Assembly (NCBI RefSeq): GCF_000292915.1 | Contig: NC_018513.1 | Location: 2,294,001-2,358,000 of the forward strand | Origin: Burkholderia cepacia GG4 | Lineage (GTDB): Bacteria; Pseudomonadota; Gammaproteobacteria; Burkholderiales; Burkholderiaceae | Length of the DNA stretch: 64,000 bases | Direction of reading: 5' to 3' | Part shown: positions 1 through 7,850 of the stretch, piece by piece | Layout of the letters: each line of letters begins with the position of its first letter | How positions within the stretch are numbered: the stretch's first letter is position 1 | Notes under the pieces: generated by a model | What the model saw: the letters and a program-made list of their open reading frames with translations, nothing else | The model's database searches: none | Told to the model about the DNA's origin: nothing | Made by a program: the position numbers and the translations under genes

Positions 1-340
1 TCTGCGACGGGCTGGCCGCCTCGTAGTCGGCCTTGCGCCGCGTGCCGGTGCCCCAGGTCTGCAGCCGCGCGATCTCGCGATCCGCGAAGCTGGTCGCCCA
101 TACGTTGTTGGTCATCAGCTCGTTCGGCGTCGCGAGCGCGCGCACGCGCTCCTCGATGCCGAGGTCGCGGAACACCTCGATCGTGCGCTGGTTCGTGATG
201 TGCGCGCGCGGCGAATGGGCGGTGCCCGGATAGCGCGTGATCGCCAGTACCTCGACGCCGTATTTCGCCAGCAGCGCCGCGGTCGTCAGCCCGGCCGGCC
301 CTGCGCCGACCACCAACACCGGAACTCGAATCTGTCTCAT
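1..340 (-). CDS. TfdB-like FAD-dependent aromatic-ring monooxygenase (3' part outside window)
   Basis: This is the N-terminal 113 residues of a flavoprotein hydroxylase; the rest lies beyond base 1. The N-terminus has the Rossmann FAD motif VLVVGAGPAGL at about residues 8-18, followed by SPRAHITNQRTIEVFRDLG, which is characteristic of the phenol/2,4-dichlorophenol 6-monooxygenase (TfdB, PheA) group. The ATG at 340 is preceded by a GAGGAAG ribosome site. It lies 42 bases after the FAH-family gene on the same strand, so the two probably form one operon for ring hydroxylation and cleavage-product processing. The substrate cannot be told from this fragment. Confidence 0.85.
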   Translation of the reverse strand, partial: MRQIRVPVLVVGAGPAGLTTAALLAKYGVEVLAITRYPGTAHSPRAHITNQRTIEVFRDLGIEERVRALATPNELMTNNVWATSFADREIARLQTWGTGTRRKADYEAASPSQ

Positions 341-382
341 GTCTTCCTCAGTCTCTTGATAGGTCCGTTCAACGGCCGGCGT

Positions 383-1234
383 TCACTGCGCCGCGTCTTC
401 GTCGCGCACCGGATTGCGCAGGATGCCTAGCCCTTCGATCTCGACCTCGCACACGTCGCCGTCGCGCATGATCAGCTTCGGCTCGCGCGCCCAGCCGATG
501 CCGGCCGGCGTGCCGCTGACGATCACGTCGCCGGCTTCCAGCGTGATCGCCTCGCTGACGATCGCGATCAGCGTCGCGACGTCGAACAGCATGTCGCTCG
601 TATTCGCCGACTGCACGACCTTGCCGTTCAGCCGCGTTTCCAGGCGCAGCCCTGCGCCGCCCGCCGGCAGCTCGTCGGCGGTCACGAGCGCCGGGCCGAA
701 CGCACCGGTGCCGTCGAAGTTCTTGCCGACGGTCCATTGCGGCGCCTTGAACTGGTACTCGCGCACCGACCCGTCGTTGAACACCGAGTAGCCGGCCACG
801 CAATCGAGCGCGCTCGCCTTCGGGATATGACGGCCGCCGCTTTTCAGCACGACCGCCAGCTCGCCTTCAAAGTCCAGCGAATCGGACACACGCGGGCGGA
901 TCATCGGCGCGCCGTGCCCGATCAGGCTGGTGGTGAAGCGCGGGAACAGGGTCGGATAGGAAGGCTGTTCATACGGGCTTTCCTTCGTGTGGTCGGCGTA
1001 GTTCAGCCCGACGCAGATGATCTTGCCGGGCCGCGTGAGCGGTGGCAGCCACGTCACTTCGTCGACGTGAAAGGTCGGGCCGGTCGCCGCCTGACGATCG
1101 GCAAAGCCGGCCAGATCGATACCGCTCGCGAGCAGTTGCTCGAGCGTCGCGTCGCCGAGCGACACGATGGTCGAGTCGCGCTGCACGCCGAGCATCCGTT
1201 TGTGGCCATCGGGCGAAAAATTCACGTAACGCAT
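383..1234 (-). CDS. Fumarylacetoacetate hydrolase family protein
   Basis: This 283-residue protein has the FAH C-terminal fold used by fumarylacetoacetases, acylpyruvases and 2-oxohepta-3-ene-dioate hydratase/isomerases, which hydrolyse or isomerise ring-cleavage products. Visible family motifs are KIICVGLNYADH (about 91-102), DFEGELAVV with the metal-binding Glu pair, GYSVFNDGSVREYQ, and the C-terminal VIVSGTPAGIG. A GGAG site lies 5 bases before the ATG at 1234. It is the first gene of a minus-strand operon with the flavin monooxygenase and diverges from a GntR regulator. The exact substrate is not determinable from sequence. Confidence 0.9.
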   Translation of the reverse strand: MRYVNFSPDGHKRMLGVQRDSTIVSLGDATLEQLLASGIDLAGFADRQAATGPTFHVDEVTWLPPLTRPGKIICVGLNYADHTKESPYEQPSYPTLFPRFTTSLIGHGAPMIRPRVSDSLDFEGELAVVLKSGGRHIPKASALDCVAGYSVFNDGSVREYQFKAPQWTVGKNFDGTGAFGPALVTADELPAGGAGLRLETRLNGKVVQSANTSDMLFDVATLIAIVSEAITLEAGDVIVSGTPAGIGWAREPKLIMRDGDVCEVEIEGLGILRNPVRDEDAAQ

Positions 1235-1292
1235 GACATCTCCAGATCAAGGGGGTCGCCGCCGGGCTGGCCGCGATTTAGATACAAATTTA

Positions 1293-1310
1293 GAAAATAT
1301 ATATATTTTC
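1293..1310. promoter_or_regulatory. 18-bp perfect palindrome between divergent genes (candidate GntR operator)
   Basis: The bases GAAAATATATATATTTTC form a perfect inverted repeat in the only A+T-rich patch between the FAH gene and the GntR gene. Position and symmetry fit an operator controlling both divergent promoters. Binding by the adjacent regulator is inferred. Confidence 0.4.
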
Positions 1311-1388
1311 GTCTTTGCATGTTTACCCTAGGATTCGCATACGTCTCTGTGTTCTGCATATAATTTGGCCATCTGGAGGGAAACATTC

Positions 1389-2132
1389 GTGGACATGACG
1401 TTTGACGACGCGGCGACCGGCGGCTCGCGCACCATGGCGTCGGTACTGGCCGACACCATTCTTCGGGACATCGTGTCCGGGGCGCTCGCCCCCGGCTCCA
1501 AGCTGAAGATCCGGGAACTGGCCGACCGTTACCAGGCCGGCGTGATCCCGCTGCGTGAGGCCGTGTCGCGGCTCGCGATGAGCGGCTTCGTCGATGCGGA
1601 GGACCAGCGCGGCTTTCGCGTCACGCCAGTCTCGCGCGCGGATCTCGAGGACATCACGTCGGTGCGGCAGTGCATCGAGTCCGAGGCGCTGCGCGACGCG
1701 ATCGACAGCGGCAACCTCGAATGGGAAGCGTCGGTGCTCGCGGCGTTCCACCTGGTCAACAGCCTGCCGACCGTCATCGACGAACCGCCGCGGATGAACC
1801 CCGACTGGGAGCGCGCGCACGACCACTTCCACGCGACGCTGCTGGCCGGCTGCCGCTCGAAATGGCTCAGGCATTTCGCGGCGACGCTGCGCACGCAGAC
1901 CGCCCGCTACCGGCACCAGTCGCTGCGCAGCCAGCATGCGGATGAGCGGGATGTCGGCCGCGAGCACGAGGCGATCGTGAAGGCCGTGCTCGCGCGCGAC
2001 GCCGATCGCGCCTGCGAGTTGCTGCGCGAGCACTTCGCCGCCACCGCGCGGCTCGTGCTGGAAGACAGCACCCCGGCAAACAGCGCGGCGCCGGCGCCGC
2101 GGTCCGCCGGCAAGGCGCGCGCACCGCGCTAG
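1389..2132 (+). CDS. GntR family transcriptional regulator (FCD domain)
   Basis: This regulator of about 247 residues has an N-terminal winged helix-turn-helix (IRELADRYQAGVIPLREAVS, then GFVDAEDQRGFRVTPVS) and a C-terminal all-helical FCD ligand-binding domain with the typical DHFHATLLAGC segment and HEAIVKAVLARDADRA. The GTG at 1389 was chosen because GGAGGG lies 8 bases before it; an in-frame ATG follows at 1395. It diverges from the FAH/flavin-monooxygenase operon and probably controls it in response to an aromatic or organic acid ligand. The C-terminal tail is Ala/Pro-rich and low in complexity. Confidence 0.9.
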   Translation: MDMTFDDAATGGSRTMASVLADTILRDIVSGALAPGSKLKIRELADRYQAGVIPLREAVSRLAMSGFVDAEDQRGFRVTPVSRADLEDITSVRQCIESEALRDAIDSGNLEWEASVLAAFHLVNSLPTVIDEPPRMNPDWERAHDHFHATLLAGCRSKWLRHFAATLRTQTARYRHQSLRSQHADERDVGREHEAIVKAVLARDADRACELLREHFAATARLVLEDSTPANSAAPAPRSAGKARAPR

Positions 2133-2570
2133 GCCGCGCATCCCGTGCGTCACCCGTTCCCGTCACCCGCTTGGTAGCCCGCTTCGCCCCCCGTTCCGCA
2201 CCGCCGGATCGGGCCGGCCGATCGCCGCATCCGCGGCATTCGTCGCCTTCAAACCCATCAGTGATCCTGATCATGCCGACCATGTTAGCGGCATGCCCCG
2301 CCCTGTCGCCCGCGCATTCCGTTCGATGAACGAGAACACTATGTTCTGTCCGCGCGCGCTACGCACCGCCGCGCGGATCGCATAAGCTGACGACTCTCGC
2401 CGGCATCCGAATCCGGCGAATCGCCAGGCGCGGGCCGCTTCGATGTCGCCACTCAACGGCGCCACTCGATCGTCGCGGCACCGCACCGCAGCAGAATCGC
2501 ATCGCGCCCGCACGACGGGGCGGCGCGATCGTGATCCCCAGCCTCCCACCACCCTGATCTGGAGAGAACC
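2133..2570. other. 438-bp intergenic region before the isochorismatase-like operon
   Basis: No convincing gene is present in either direction; apparent long reading frames are GC-driven shadows. It holds the promoter region of the downstream operon and an inverted repeat at 2333-2347. A ribosome site GGAGAG precedes the ATG at 2571. Confidence 0.5.
2333..2347. promoter_or_regulatory. Inverted repeat AGAACA-N3-TGTTCT
   Basis: Two perfect 6-bp half-sites separated by CTA lie about 225 bases before the isochorismatase-like gene. The symmetry suggests a dimeric repressor or activator site; which regulator uses it is unknown. Confidence 0.3.
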
Positions 2571-3209
2571 ATGGCAAGCGAACCGATTCGCGATCCCGCG
2601 AACGACCACCTGCTCACCCCGCAGAACGCGGCGTTCATCGTCATCGATTACCAGCCGGTCCAGGTGAACTCCATCGCATCGATGGATCGCCAGCTGCTGA
2701 TCAACAACATCGTCGGTGCATCGAAGGCCGCAGTCGCGTACAACCTGCCGATCGTCCACTCGACCGTCAACGTGCAGACCGGCCTGAACAAGCCGCCGAT
2801 CCCGCAGCTGCGCGCCGCGCTCGAAGGCTATCCGACCTACGACCGCACCAGCATCAACTCGTGGGAAGACGTCGAGTTCCGCAAGGCCGTCGAAGCCACC
2901 GGCCGCAAGAAACTGATCATGACCGCGCTGTGGACCGAGGCGTGCCTGACCTTCCCGGCGCTCGACGCGCTGAAGGCCGGCTACGAGGTCTATGTGGTCG
3001 TCGACGCGGTCGGCGGCACGTCGGTCGCCGCGCACGAAGCCGCGCTGCGCCGCATCGAGCAGGCCGGCGGCCAGATGATCAGCGTCGCACAGCTGTTCTG
3101 CGAACTGCAGCGCGACTGGGCCCGCAGCGCAACCGTCCCGGCGTTCATCAACCTGTTCATCGAAACCGGCGGCACCGCAGGCATCCAGTTCTCGTACGAC
3201 AAGAGCTGA
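2571..3209 (+). CDS. Isochorismatase-like cysteine hydrolase (YcaC type)
   Basis: This 212-residue protein has the isochorismatase-like alpha/beta fold. The catalytic aspartate is in FIVIDYQPVQ near residue 26, and the nucleophilic cysteine is in ALWTEACLTFPALDAL near 125, matching the TEVCVAFP motif of the YcaC branch. The C-terminus (FCELQRDWAR) also matches YcaC. Such enzymes hydrolyse amides or related small substrates; the real substrate is unknown. It is first in a run with DoxX and an ABM-fold protein, a combination often seen in quinone or aromatic stress responses. Confidence 0.85.
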   Translation: MASEPIRDPANDHLLTPQNAAFIVIDYQPVQVNSIASMDRQLLINNIVGASKAAVAYNLPIVHSTVNVQTGLNKPPIPQLRAALEGYPTYDRTSINSWEDVEFRKAVEATGRKKLIMTALWTEACLTFPALDALKAGYEVYVVVDAVGGTSVAAHEAALRRIEQAGGQMISVAQLFCELQRDWARSATVPAFINLFIETGGTAGIQFSYDKS

Positions 3210-3340
3210 GCGGCGACGGCGAATGCCGTTCCGTGCGGTGGCGCCCGCCTCGTCCGCGACGGGCGCCACCGCGCAGCAACGCTGCATCGACGCCCGGCGT
3301 CGATGCCCTCCCTCCGACCGATAACGGATACGAACGCGCC

Positions 3341-3727
3341 ATGGCCGACTATCTCCTGTTCGCGGGCCGCTTCTTCATCGCGCTGATGTTCGTGCTGAGC
3401 GGAATCAACAAATTCCTGTTCTTCCAGCACGGCCTCGACGAGGTTCGCGCGAAGAACCTGCCGTTCCCGCGCCTCGCCCTGGCGAGCACGATCATCGTCC
3501 AGCTCGCCTGCGGCGTCGCGATCATGGTCGGTTTCCAGACCACGCTCGCGTCGCTGCTGCTCGCGGTCTTCACGCTCGCGACCGCGGTCGTGTTCTACGA
3601 CTTCTGGAACCAGCAAGGCAACCAGCGCACGCTGATGCTCACCGGCTTTCTCGAACACATCAGCATCATCGGCGGCTTCATGATCCTGATCGCCGCCGGC
3701 CCCGGCCGCCTGGCCGCCCATGCGTGA
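3341..3727 (+). CDS. DoxX family membrane protein
   Basis: This 128-residue integral membrane protein has four predicted hydrophobic helices, beginning with YLLFAGRFFIALMFVLSGIN, and the DoxX pattern of a glycine/serine-rich first helix followed by a basic loop. The ATG at 3341 follows the isochorismatase-like gene by 131 bases. DoxX proteins are linked to quinone or thiosulfate redox chemistry and respiratory stress in some bacteria. Its role here is inferred only from co-location with the hydrolase and the ABM protein. Confidence 0.8.
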   Translation: MADYLLFAGRFFIALMFVLSGINKFLFFQHGLDEVRAKNLPFPRLALASTIIVQLACGVAIMVGFQTTLASLLLAVFTLATAVVFYDFWNQQGNQRTLMLTGFLEHISIIGGFMILIAAGPGRLAAHA

Positions 3728-3784
3728 AGCCGATTCGCCGGTGACCGGCCGCCCCGCACGCACGCGGGATCGAGGAGAACGAAG

Positions 3785-4078
3785 ATGACGAAACTGCATA
3801 TCGTCGCGGTGCTGTACGCGAAGGCCGGCCACGAGGCGCGCCTGCGCACCCGGCTTGCCGAGCTCGTCGAGCCGTCCCGGCAGGAGCACGGCAACCTGCG
3901 CTATGAACTGCTGCTCGACGAAGCCGACCCACGCCGCTTCGTGTTCGTCGAGATGTGGGAGAACGCGCAGACCCAGGCCCGCCACCATAACGAAGGCCCG
4001 CATATCCTCGCGTTCCAGGCCCGCGACTGGGACGCCGTCGAGAAGGTGGAGGTCTATCGCCTCAGCCAGATCGCCTGA
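3785..4078 (+). CDS. Antibiotic biosynthesis monooxygenase (ABM) fold protein
   Basis: This 97-residue ferredoxin-like dimeric-barrel protein is of the ABM/YgiN class. It has the typical opening LHIVAVLYAKAGHEARLRT, the central HGNLRYELLLDEADPRRFVFVE and the helix region ARHHNEGPHILAF. A strong GGAG site precedes the ATG at 3785. Relatives oxidise quinols or protect against quinone stress. It is the last gene of the hydrolase-DoxX-ABM run, 58 bases after DoxX. Confidence 0.85.
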   Translation: MTKLHIVAVLYAKAGHEARLRTRLAELVEPSRQEHGNLRYELLLDEADPRRFVFVEMWENAQTQARHHNEGPHILAFQARDWDAVEKVEVYRLSQIA

Positions 4079-4529
4079 CGCCCGCCCGCGCGCCTGCACC
4101 CGGCGCGGGCCGCCGTTCGCAAATCGCGCCGCCCCGACGGCGGCGCGATCGATCGTTCCATGCATGGAACACTGAGGACAATCCGGCCCGTCTATCGACA
4201 CGCAACGCCTTCCACTACGCTTGAAGCCGTACGGACTGCCTACGGCGTCGGGCTCGCGTGAACCACCCTGCTCCCGAACGGCTGGACCGTGCTGCGTTGC
4301 GGCGCGGTCGCACGCCGGCGCGCGGGCGGACGATGCATTCGGCGCGTCGAACACGTATCGCAATCCTGCGTGTTGCCACAGTTCCGGCGCTTGCCGCCGC
4401 GCGCCGCGCTTTCGTCGCACGATTCGCGCCGGCTCCGACCGCAGCGTCGTGCGTCGATCGCCGCAGACAGACCGCAAGCGCGGCAGACGTGCGCCCCTGA
4501 CTCATGCCCGACGACACTCGGACCGCATC
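4079..4529. other. 451-bp intergenic region before the LysR gene
   Basis: No supported gene is seen. It contains a 16-bp perfect palindrome at 4155-4170 and presumably the LysR promoter. An in-frame extension of the LysR gene into this stretch is compositionally poor and lacks the LysR N-terminus, so it was not used. Confidence 0.5.
4155..4170. promoter_or_regulatory. 16-bp perfect palindrome GTTCCATGCATGGAAC
   Basis: The palindrome contains the LysR-type T-N11-A spacing and lies about 360 bases before the LysR gene and 77 bases after the ABM gene. It is a candidate LysR-family site, possibly autoregulatory; binding is inferred. Confidence 0.4.
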
Positions 4530-5492
4530 ATGAAATCCCTGAACATAGACGATATCCAGGCCTTCCTGTTCGCCGTCGAGCGGCAAAGCATCACCGAATC
4601 CGCACGCCGGCTCGGCCTGTCGAAGTCCGTCGTCAGCAAACGCATCAGCGACCTCGAGCGCACGCTCGGCGTGCAGTTGCTGATGCGCTCGACCCGCAAC
4701 GTCACGCCGACCGAAGCCGGCGTGACCTTCTACCGCGCCGCATCCGAATCGATGCGCCGGCTCGTCGACGTCGCCGAGGAGATCGCCGAACGTTCGCACG
4801 GACTGTGCGGCGAGCTGCGCATCACGTCGCCAGTCAGCCTCACCCGCCGCTGGCTCGGGCCGGCGATCGCGAAGTTCGCCGCCGCGCATCCGCAGTTGCG
4901 CGTCACGCTCGAAACCGACGATCGCACCGTGAACCTCGAAGTCGAGCGCTTCGACGTCGCGATCCGCTCGGCACGGCTGCCCGACAGCGCGCTCATCGCG
5001 CGCCGCGTCGCCGCGTGCGAGCGTGTCGTCGTCTGTAGCCCCGGCTATCTCGCGACGCACGGCGAACCGGCGTCGATCGACGCGCTGCTCGAGCACCGGT
5101 GCCTGAACTACAGCCACACGGCGCCGTCGGCCACGTGGACGTTCACGACGCCGGGCAGCCTCGGCAAGCCGCGCGCGATCAGCCCGGGCAGCGCGTTCCT
5201 GTCCAACAACGGCGAAACGCTGCGCGACGCCGCGGTGCAAGGCATCGGCATCGCGATGCTGCCGCGCTACATCGCCGACGAATGCCTGCGCGACGGCCGG
5301 CTGGTGCGCGTGCTCGCCGATGAAGCGCCGCAGGACGAAGTGATCTACGCGGTCTATCCGCGCAATCCGTATGCGGGCAACAAGCTGAAGCTGTTCATCG
5401 AGCACGTGCGCATCGCGCTGCTCGATCCACCGTGGTCGGCCGATGCGGACAAGGAGTTGCATGCCGAAACGCTGTCGACGGATTCGGTCTGA
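4530..5492 (+). CDS. LysR family transcriptional regulator
   Basis: This 320-residue regulator has the LysR N-terminal helix-turn-helix (DIQAFLFAVERQSITESARR, then SKRISDLERTLGVQLLMRST) and a type 2 periplasmic-binding-like effector domain from about residue 90. Its form is closest to the CrgA/DntR-like branch. The ATG at 4530 gives the family-standard start. It lies 183 bases before, and parallel to, the FUSC-OMF-DUF1656-HlyD efflux operon, so it plausibly plays the AaeR role of activating export when aromatic acids accumulate. Confidence 0.92.
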   Translation: MKSLNIDDIQAFLFAVERQSITESARRLGLSKSVVSKRISDLERTLGVQLLMRSTRNVTPTEAGVTFYRAASESMRRLVDVAEEIAERSHGLCGELRITSPVSLTRRWLGPAIAKFAAAHPQLRVTLETDDRTVNLEVERFDVAIRSARLPDSALIARRVAACERVVVCSPGYLATHGEPASIDALLEHRCLNYSHTAPSATWTFTTPGSLGKPRAISPGSAFLSNNGETLRDAAVQGIGIAMLPRYIADECLRDGRLVRVLADEAPQDEVIYAVYPRNPYAGNKLKLFIEHVRIALLDPPWSADADKELHAETLSTDSV

Positions 5493-5675
5493 CGAGATGC
5501 GCGTTTCCATCGATACGACAGAGCGTTTCGGGTCCGGTTGCGAGCGCGACTGGTCCGGCTTTCGTCGCGTGACCCGACGGCAGCCGGCCGCTTTCGCAGC
5601 ATCGCCGCGCGCGCCACGCGCGCCACGCGCCGCCCCGTCGAACCCGCCACGCCGGACCCGTCCGGTCGCCACGCC

Positions 5676-7850
5676 ATGTCATCGAACAAGCGCACGCTAA
5701 CGCGGCCGTTCACCGCGGCGTGGGTCGCGCGCACGCTGATCGGCATGAGCCGCGAATTCGGCCAGACCGACGGCGCCCGCCTGATCCATGTCGCGAAGAC
5801 GGTCGTCGCCGTCGTGCTGGCGATGGGCGTCTCGATGCGGCTGGAGCTGGCGGCGCCACGCACGGCGATGGTGACCGTCGTGATCCTGATGATGCATCAG
5901 CACAGCGGCATGGTGATGGCGCGCGGCTTCTATCGCGGCGTCGGCATGCTGATCGGCAACCTGGCCGCGATCGTGCTGATCGGCGCGTTCCCGCAGGAGC
6001 GCGTGCTGTTCCTGAGTGCGCTCGTGGTATGGATCGGCTGCTGCACGTGGGGCGCCGCGTATTTCCGGAACTATCAGTCGTACGGCTTCGTGCTCGCCGG
6101 CTATGCGACCTGTATCGCCGCGATCCCGTCGATCGACCGGCCCTACGACATCATCGCCAATGTCGTCACCGGGCTCGGCGAGGTATCGATCGGCATCCTG
6201 TCGGCCGGTGTCGTCAGCGCGCTGATCCTGCCGCGCCATGTCCGCGCGATGCTGATGAAGACCGGCGAAGACCACTACGCCGACGTCATCGGCTTCGTGC
6301 GCGCCGCGCTCACGCAAACCCTGCCGGCCGACGAACAGAGCCGCCGCTACCTGCGGCTCCTCGCCGCGCGCGCGCAACTCGAGAACCTGCGCAGCGCCGC
6401 GGTATTCGAGGATCCCGACCTGCGCGCGCGCAACGACATCATGACGCGCATGGCCGGCCAGTTCCTCGATGCCGGCGCGCGCTTCCATGCGCTGCATCAG
6501 TATCGGGCCAGCCTGCAGCGCGCCGCCGACCGGCACGCCGCCAGCGTGCTGTCGGCCGCCTGCGACGACGTCGCGCGCGTGCTGCCGCCGGATGATCCGG
6601 CGCGCGCGTTCGACCTGCGGGCCGTCGAGCAGCTCGTCGACGCGCTCGACCAGGCCATCGCGCGGCTGACCGACAGCCGCACACCGGAACCGGTGCCCGA
6701 TGCGCGAGACGCGCTCACCGGACTGTCGCTGCTGAAACAGGCACTCGGCAGCCTGCGCGCGTATCTGGCGGACTTCATCGCGATCCGCCGCCAGCCGGCG
6801 CCGGCCGCGACCGCATCCGGGCCGGTCCGCGCACCGGTGCGCATCGTCACCACCGCGAACCGCATGGTGTCCGCCGCCGCGGGACTGCGCGCGATCGTCG
6901 CGGTGTCGGCGGTGTCGCTGTTCTGGATCGCGTCGGGCTGGACGGGCGCAGCCGGCGCCGTTGTGTCCGCCACGATCGCGAGCGCGCTGTACTCGATCAT
7001 GCCGGCGCCGGCCGCGGCGACGCGCCAGGTCGCGCTCGGCTGCACGGTCGCATGGCTCGCGAGCGTCGGCTTCAATTTCGTGCTGCTGCCCGGCATGGAC
7101 AGCTTCGCACCGCTCGCCGCGGCGTTCGCGCTGTTCATCGCGGTCGGCGCGTACCTGAATTCGTTTCCGAAGACGGCCGCATTCGGCCTCGGCTTCAACA
7201 TCTACTTCTGCTTCCTGACCAACCTCACCAATCCCGTCGTCTATGCGCCCACGGCGACGCTCGATGCAGGCTTCTCGTCGATTCTCGGCATCGTCGCCGC
7301 ATCGCTCGCGTATTCCGTCGTCGCGCCGTATGCGGGCGACTGGGCGACCGGGCGCTATCTCCATGCGCTGCGGCGCCTGGTGTCGGTCGATGCGTGTTTC
7401 GGCGAACTCGCCGGCCTGATGCCGCGCTTCGACGCGGGCCTGCGCGACTTCACGCTGCAGATCGCCGCGCGCCCGGCGACCGGCCACCTCGGCCAGCAGG
7501 AACTGTTCGCGTGGAGCTTCGCGTCGCTGGAGATCGGTCGCAGCATCGTCGATCTGCGCACGGCAGGCGCCGCCGAGCCGCCAGCTAGCGTGTGGCACGC
7601 GCACGAACGTGCGCTGTGCACGTCGGTCTCGCGCCTGTTCGAGCAGCCGTCGCCCGCGACACTGCACGATGCCGAACGCGCGGCCACCGATGCGCTCGCC
7701 ACGCTCAATGCCGCGCCCCCGCTCACCTCCGGCCTGGCGCCGCGCCTGGCCGACTGCGTCCATTTCATTCGCGTGTCGCTGCAATGCAATCTCGTCCCGC
7801 TGCAACGCCCGCCCGCCACGTCCATTCCGCCCGATGATGCCCGTGTGTAA
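5676..7850 (+). CDS. FUSC family inner-membrane transporter (AaeB-like aromatic acid efflux)
   Basis: This protein of about 724 residues has two membrane-domain halves, each with roughly five to six hydrophobic helices (around 30-190 and 385-560), and a soluble region between and after them. This is the FUSC architecture of AaeB, the energised inner-membrane component of p-hydroxybenzoate/aromatic carboxylate efflux. The ATG at 5676 opens MSSNKRTLTRPF; a longer upstream extension is Arg/Pro/Ala noise. It is the first gene of a tightly packed operon: the OMF gene overlaps its 3' end and DUF1656 and HlyD genes follow. Confidence 0.88.
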   Translation: MSSNKRTLTRPFTAAWVARTLIGMSREFGQTDGARLIHVAKTVVAVVLAMGVSMRLELAAPRTAMVTVVILMMHQHSGMVMARGFYRGVGMLIGNLAAIVLIGAFPQERVLFLSALVVWIGCCTWGAAYFRNYQSYGFVLAGYATCIAAIPSIDRPYDIIANVVTGLGEVSIGILSAGVVSALILPRHVRAMLMKTGEDHYADVIGFVRAALTQTLPADEQSRRYLRLLAARAQLENLRSAAVFEDPDLRARNDIMTRMAGQFLDAGARFHALHQYRASLQRAADRHAASVLSAACDDVARVLPPDDPARAFDLRAVEQLVDALDQAIARLTDSRTPEPVPDARDALTGLSLLKQALGSLRAYLADFIAIRRQPAPAATASGPVRAPVRIVTTANRMVSAAAGLRAIVAVSAVSLFWIASGWTGAAGAVVSATIASALYSIMPAPAAATRQVALGCTVAWLASVGFNFVLLPGMDSFAPLAAAFALFIAVGAYLNSFPKTAAFGLGFNIYFCFLTNLTNPVVYAPTATLDAGFSSILGIVAASLAYSVVAPYAGDWATGRYLHALRRLVSVDACFGELAGLMPRFDAGLRDFTLQIAARPATGHLGQQELFAWSFASLEIGRSIVDLRTAGAAEPPASVWHAHERALCTSVSRLFEQPSPATLHDAERAATDALATLNAAPPLTSGLAPRLADCVHFIRVSLQCNLVPLQRPPATSIPPDDARV

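Noticed and set aside
4221..4529. 103-codon N-terminal extension of the LysR protein
   Set aside because: The extension is Arg/Pro/Ala noise and the LysR helix-turn-helix starts right after the ATG at 4530.
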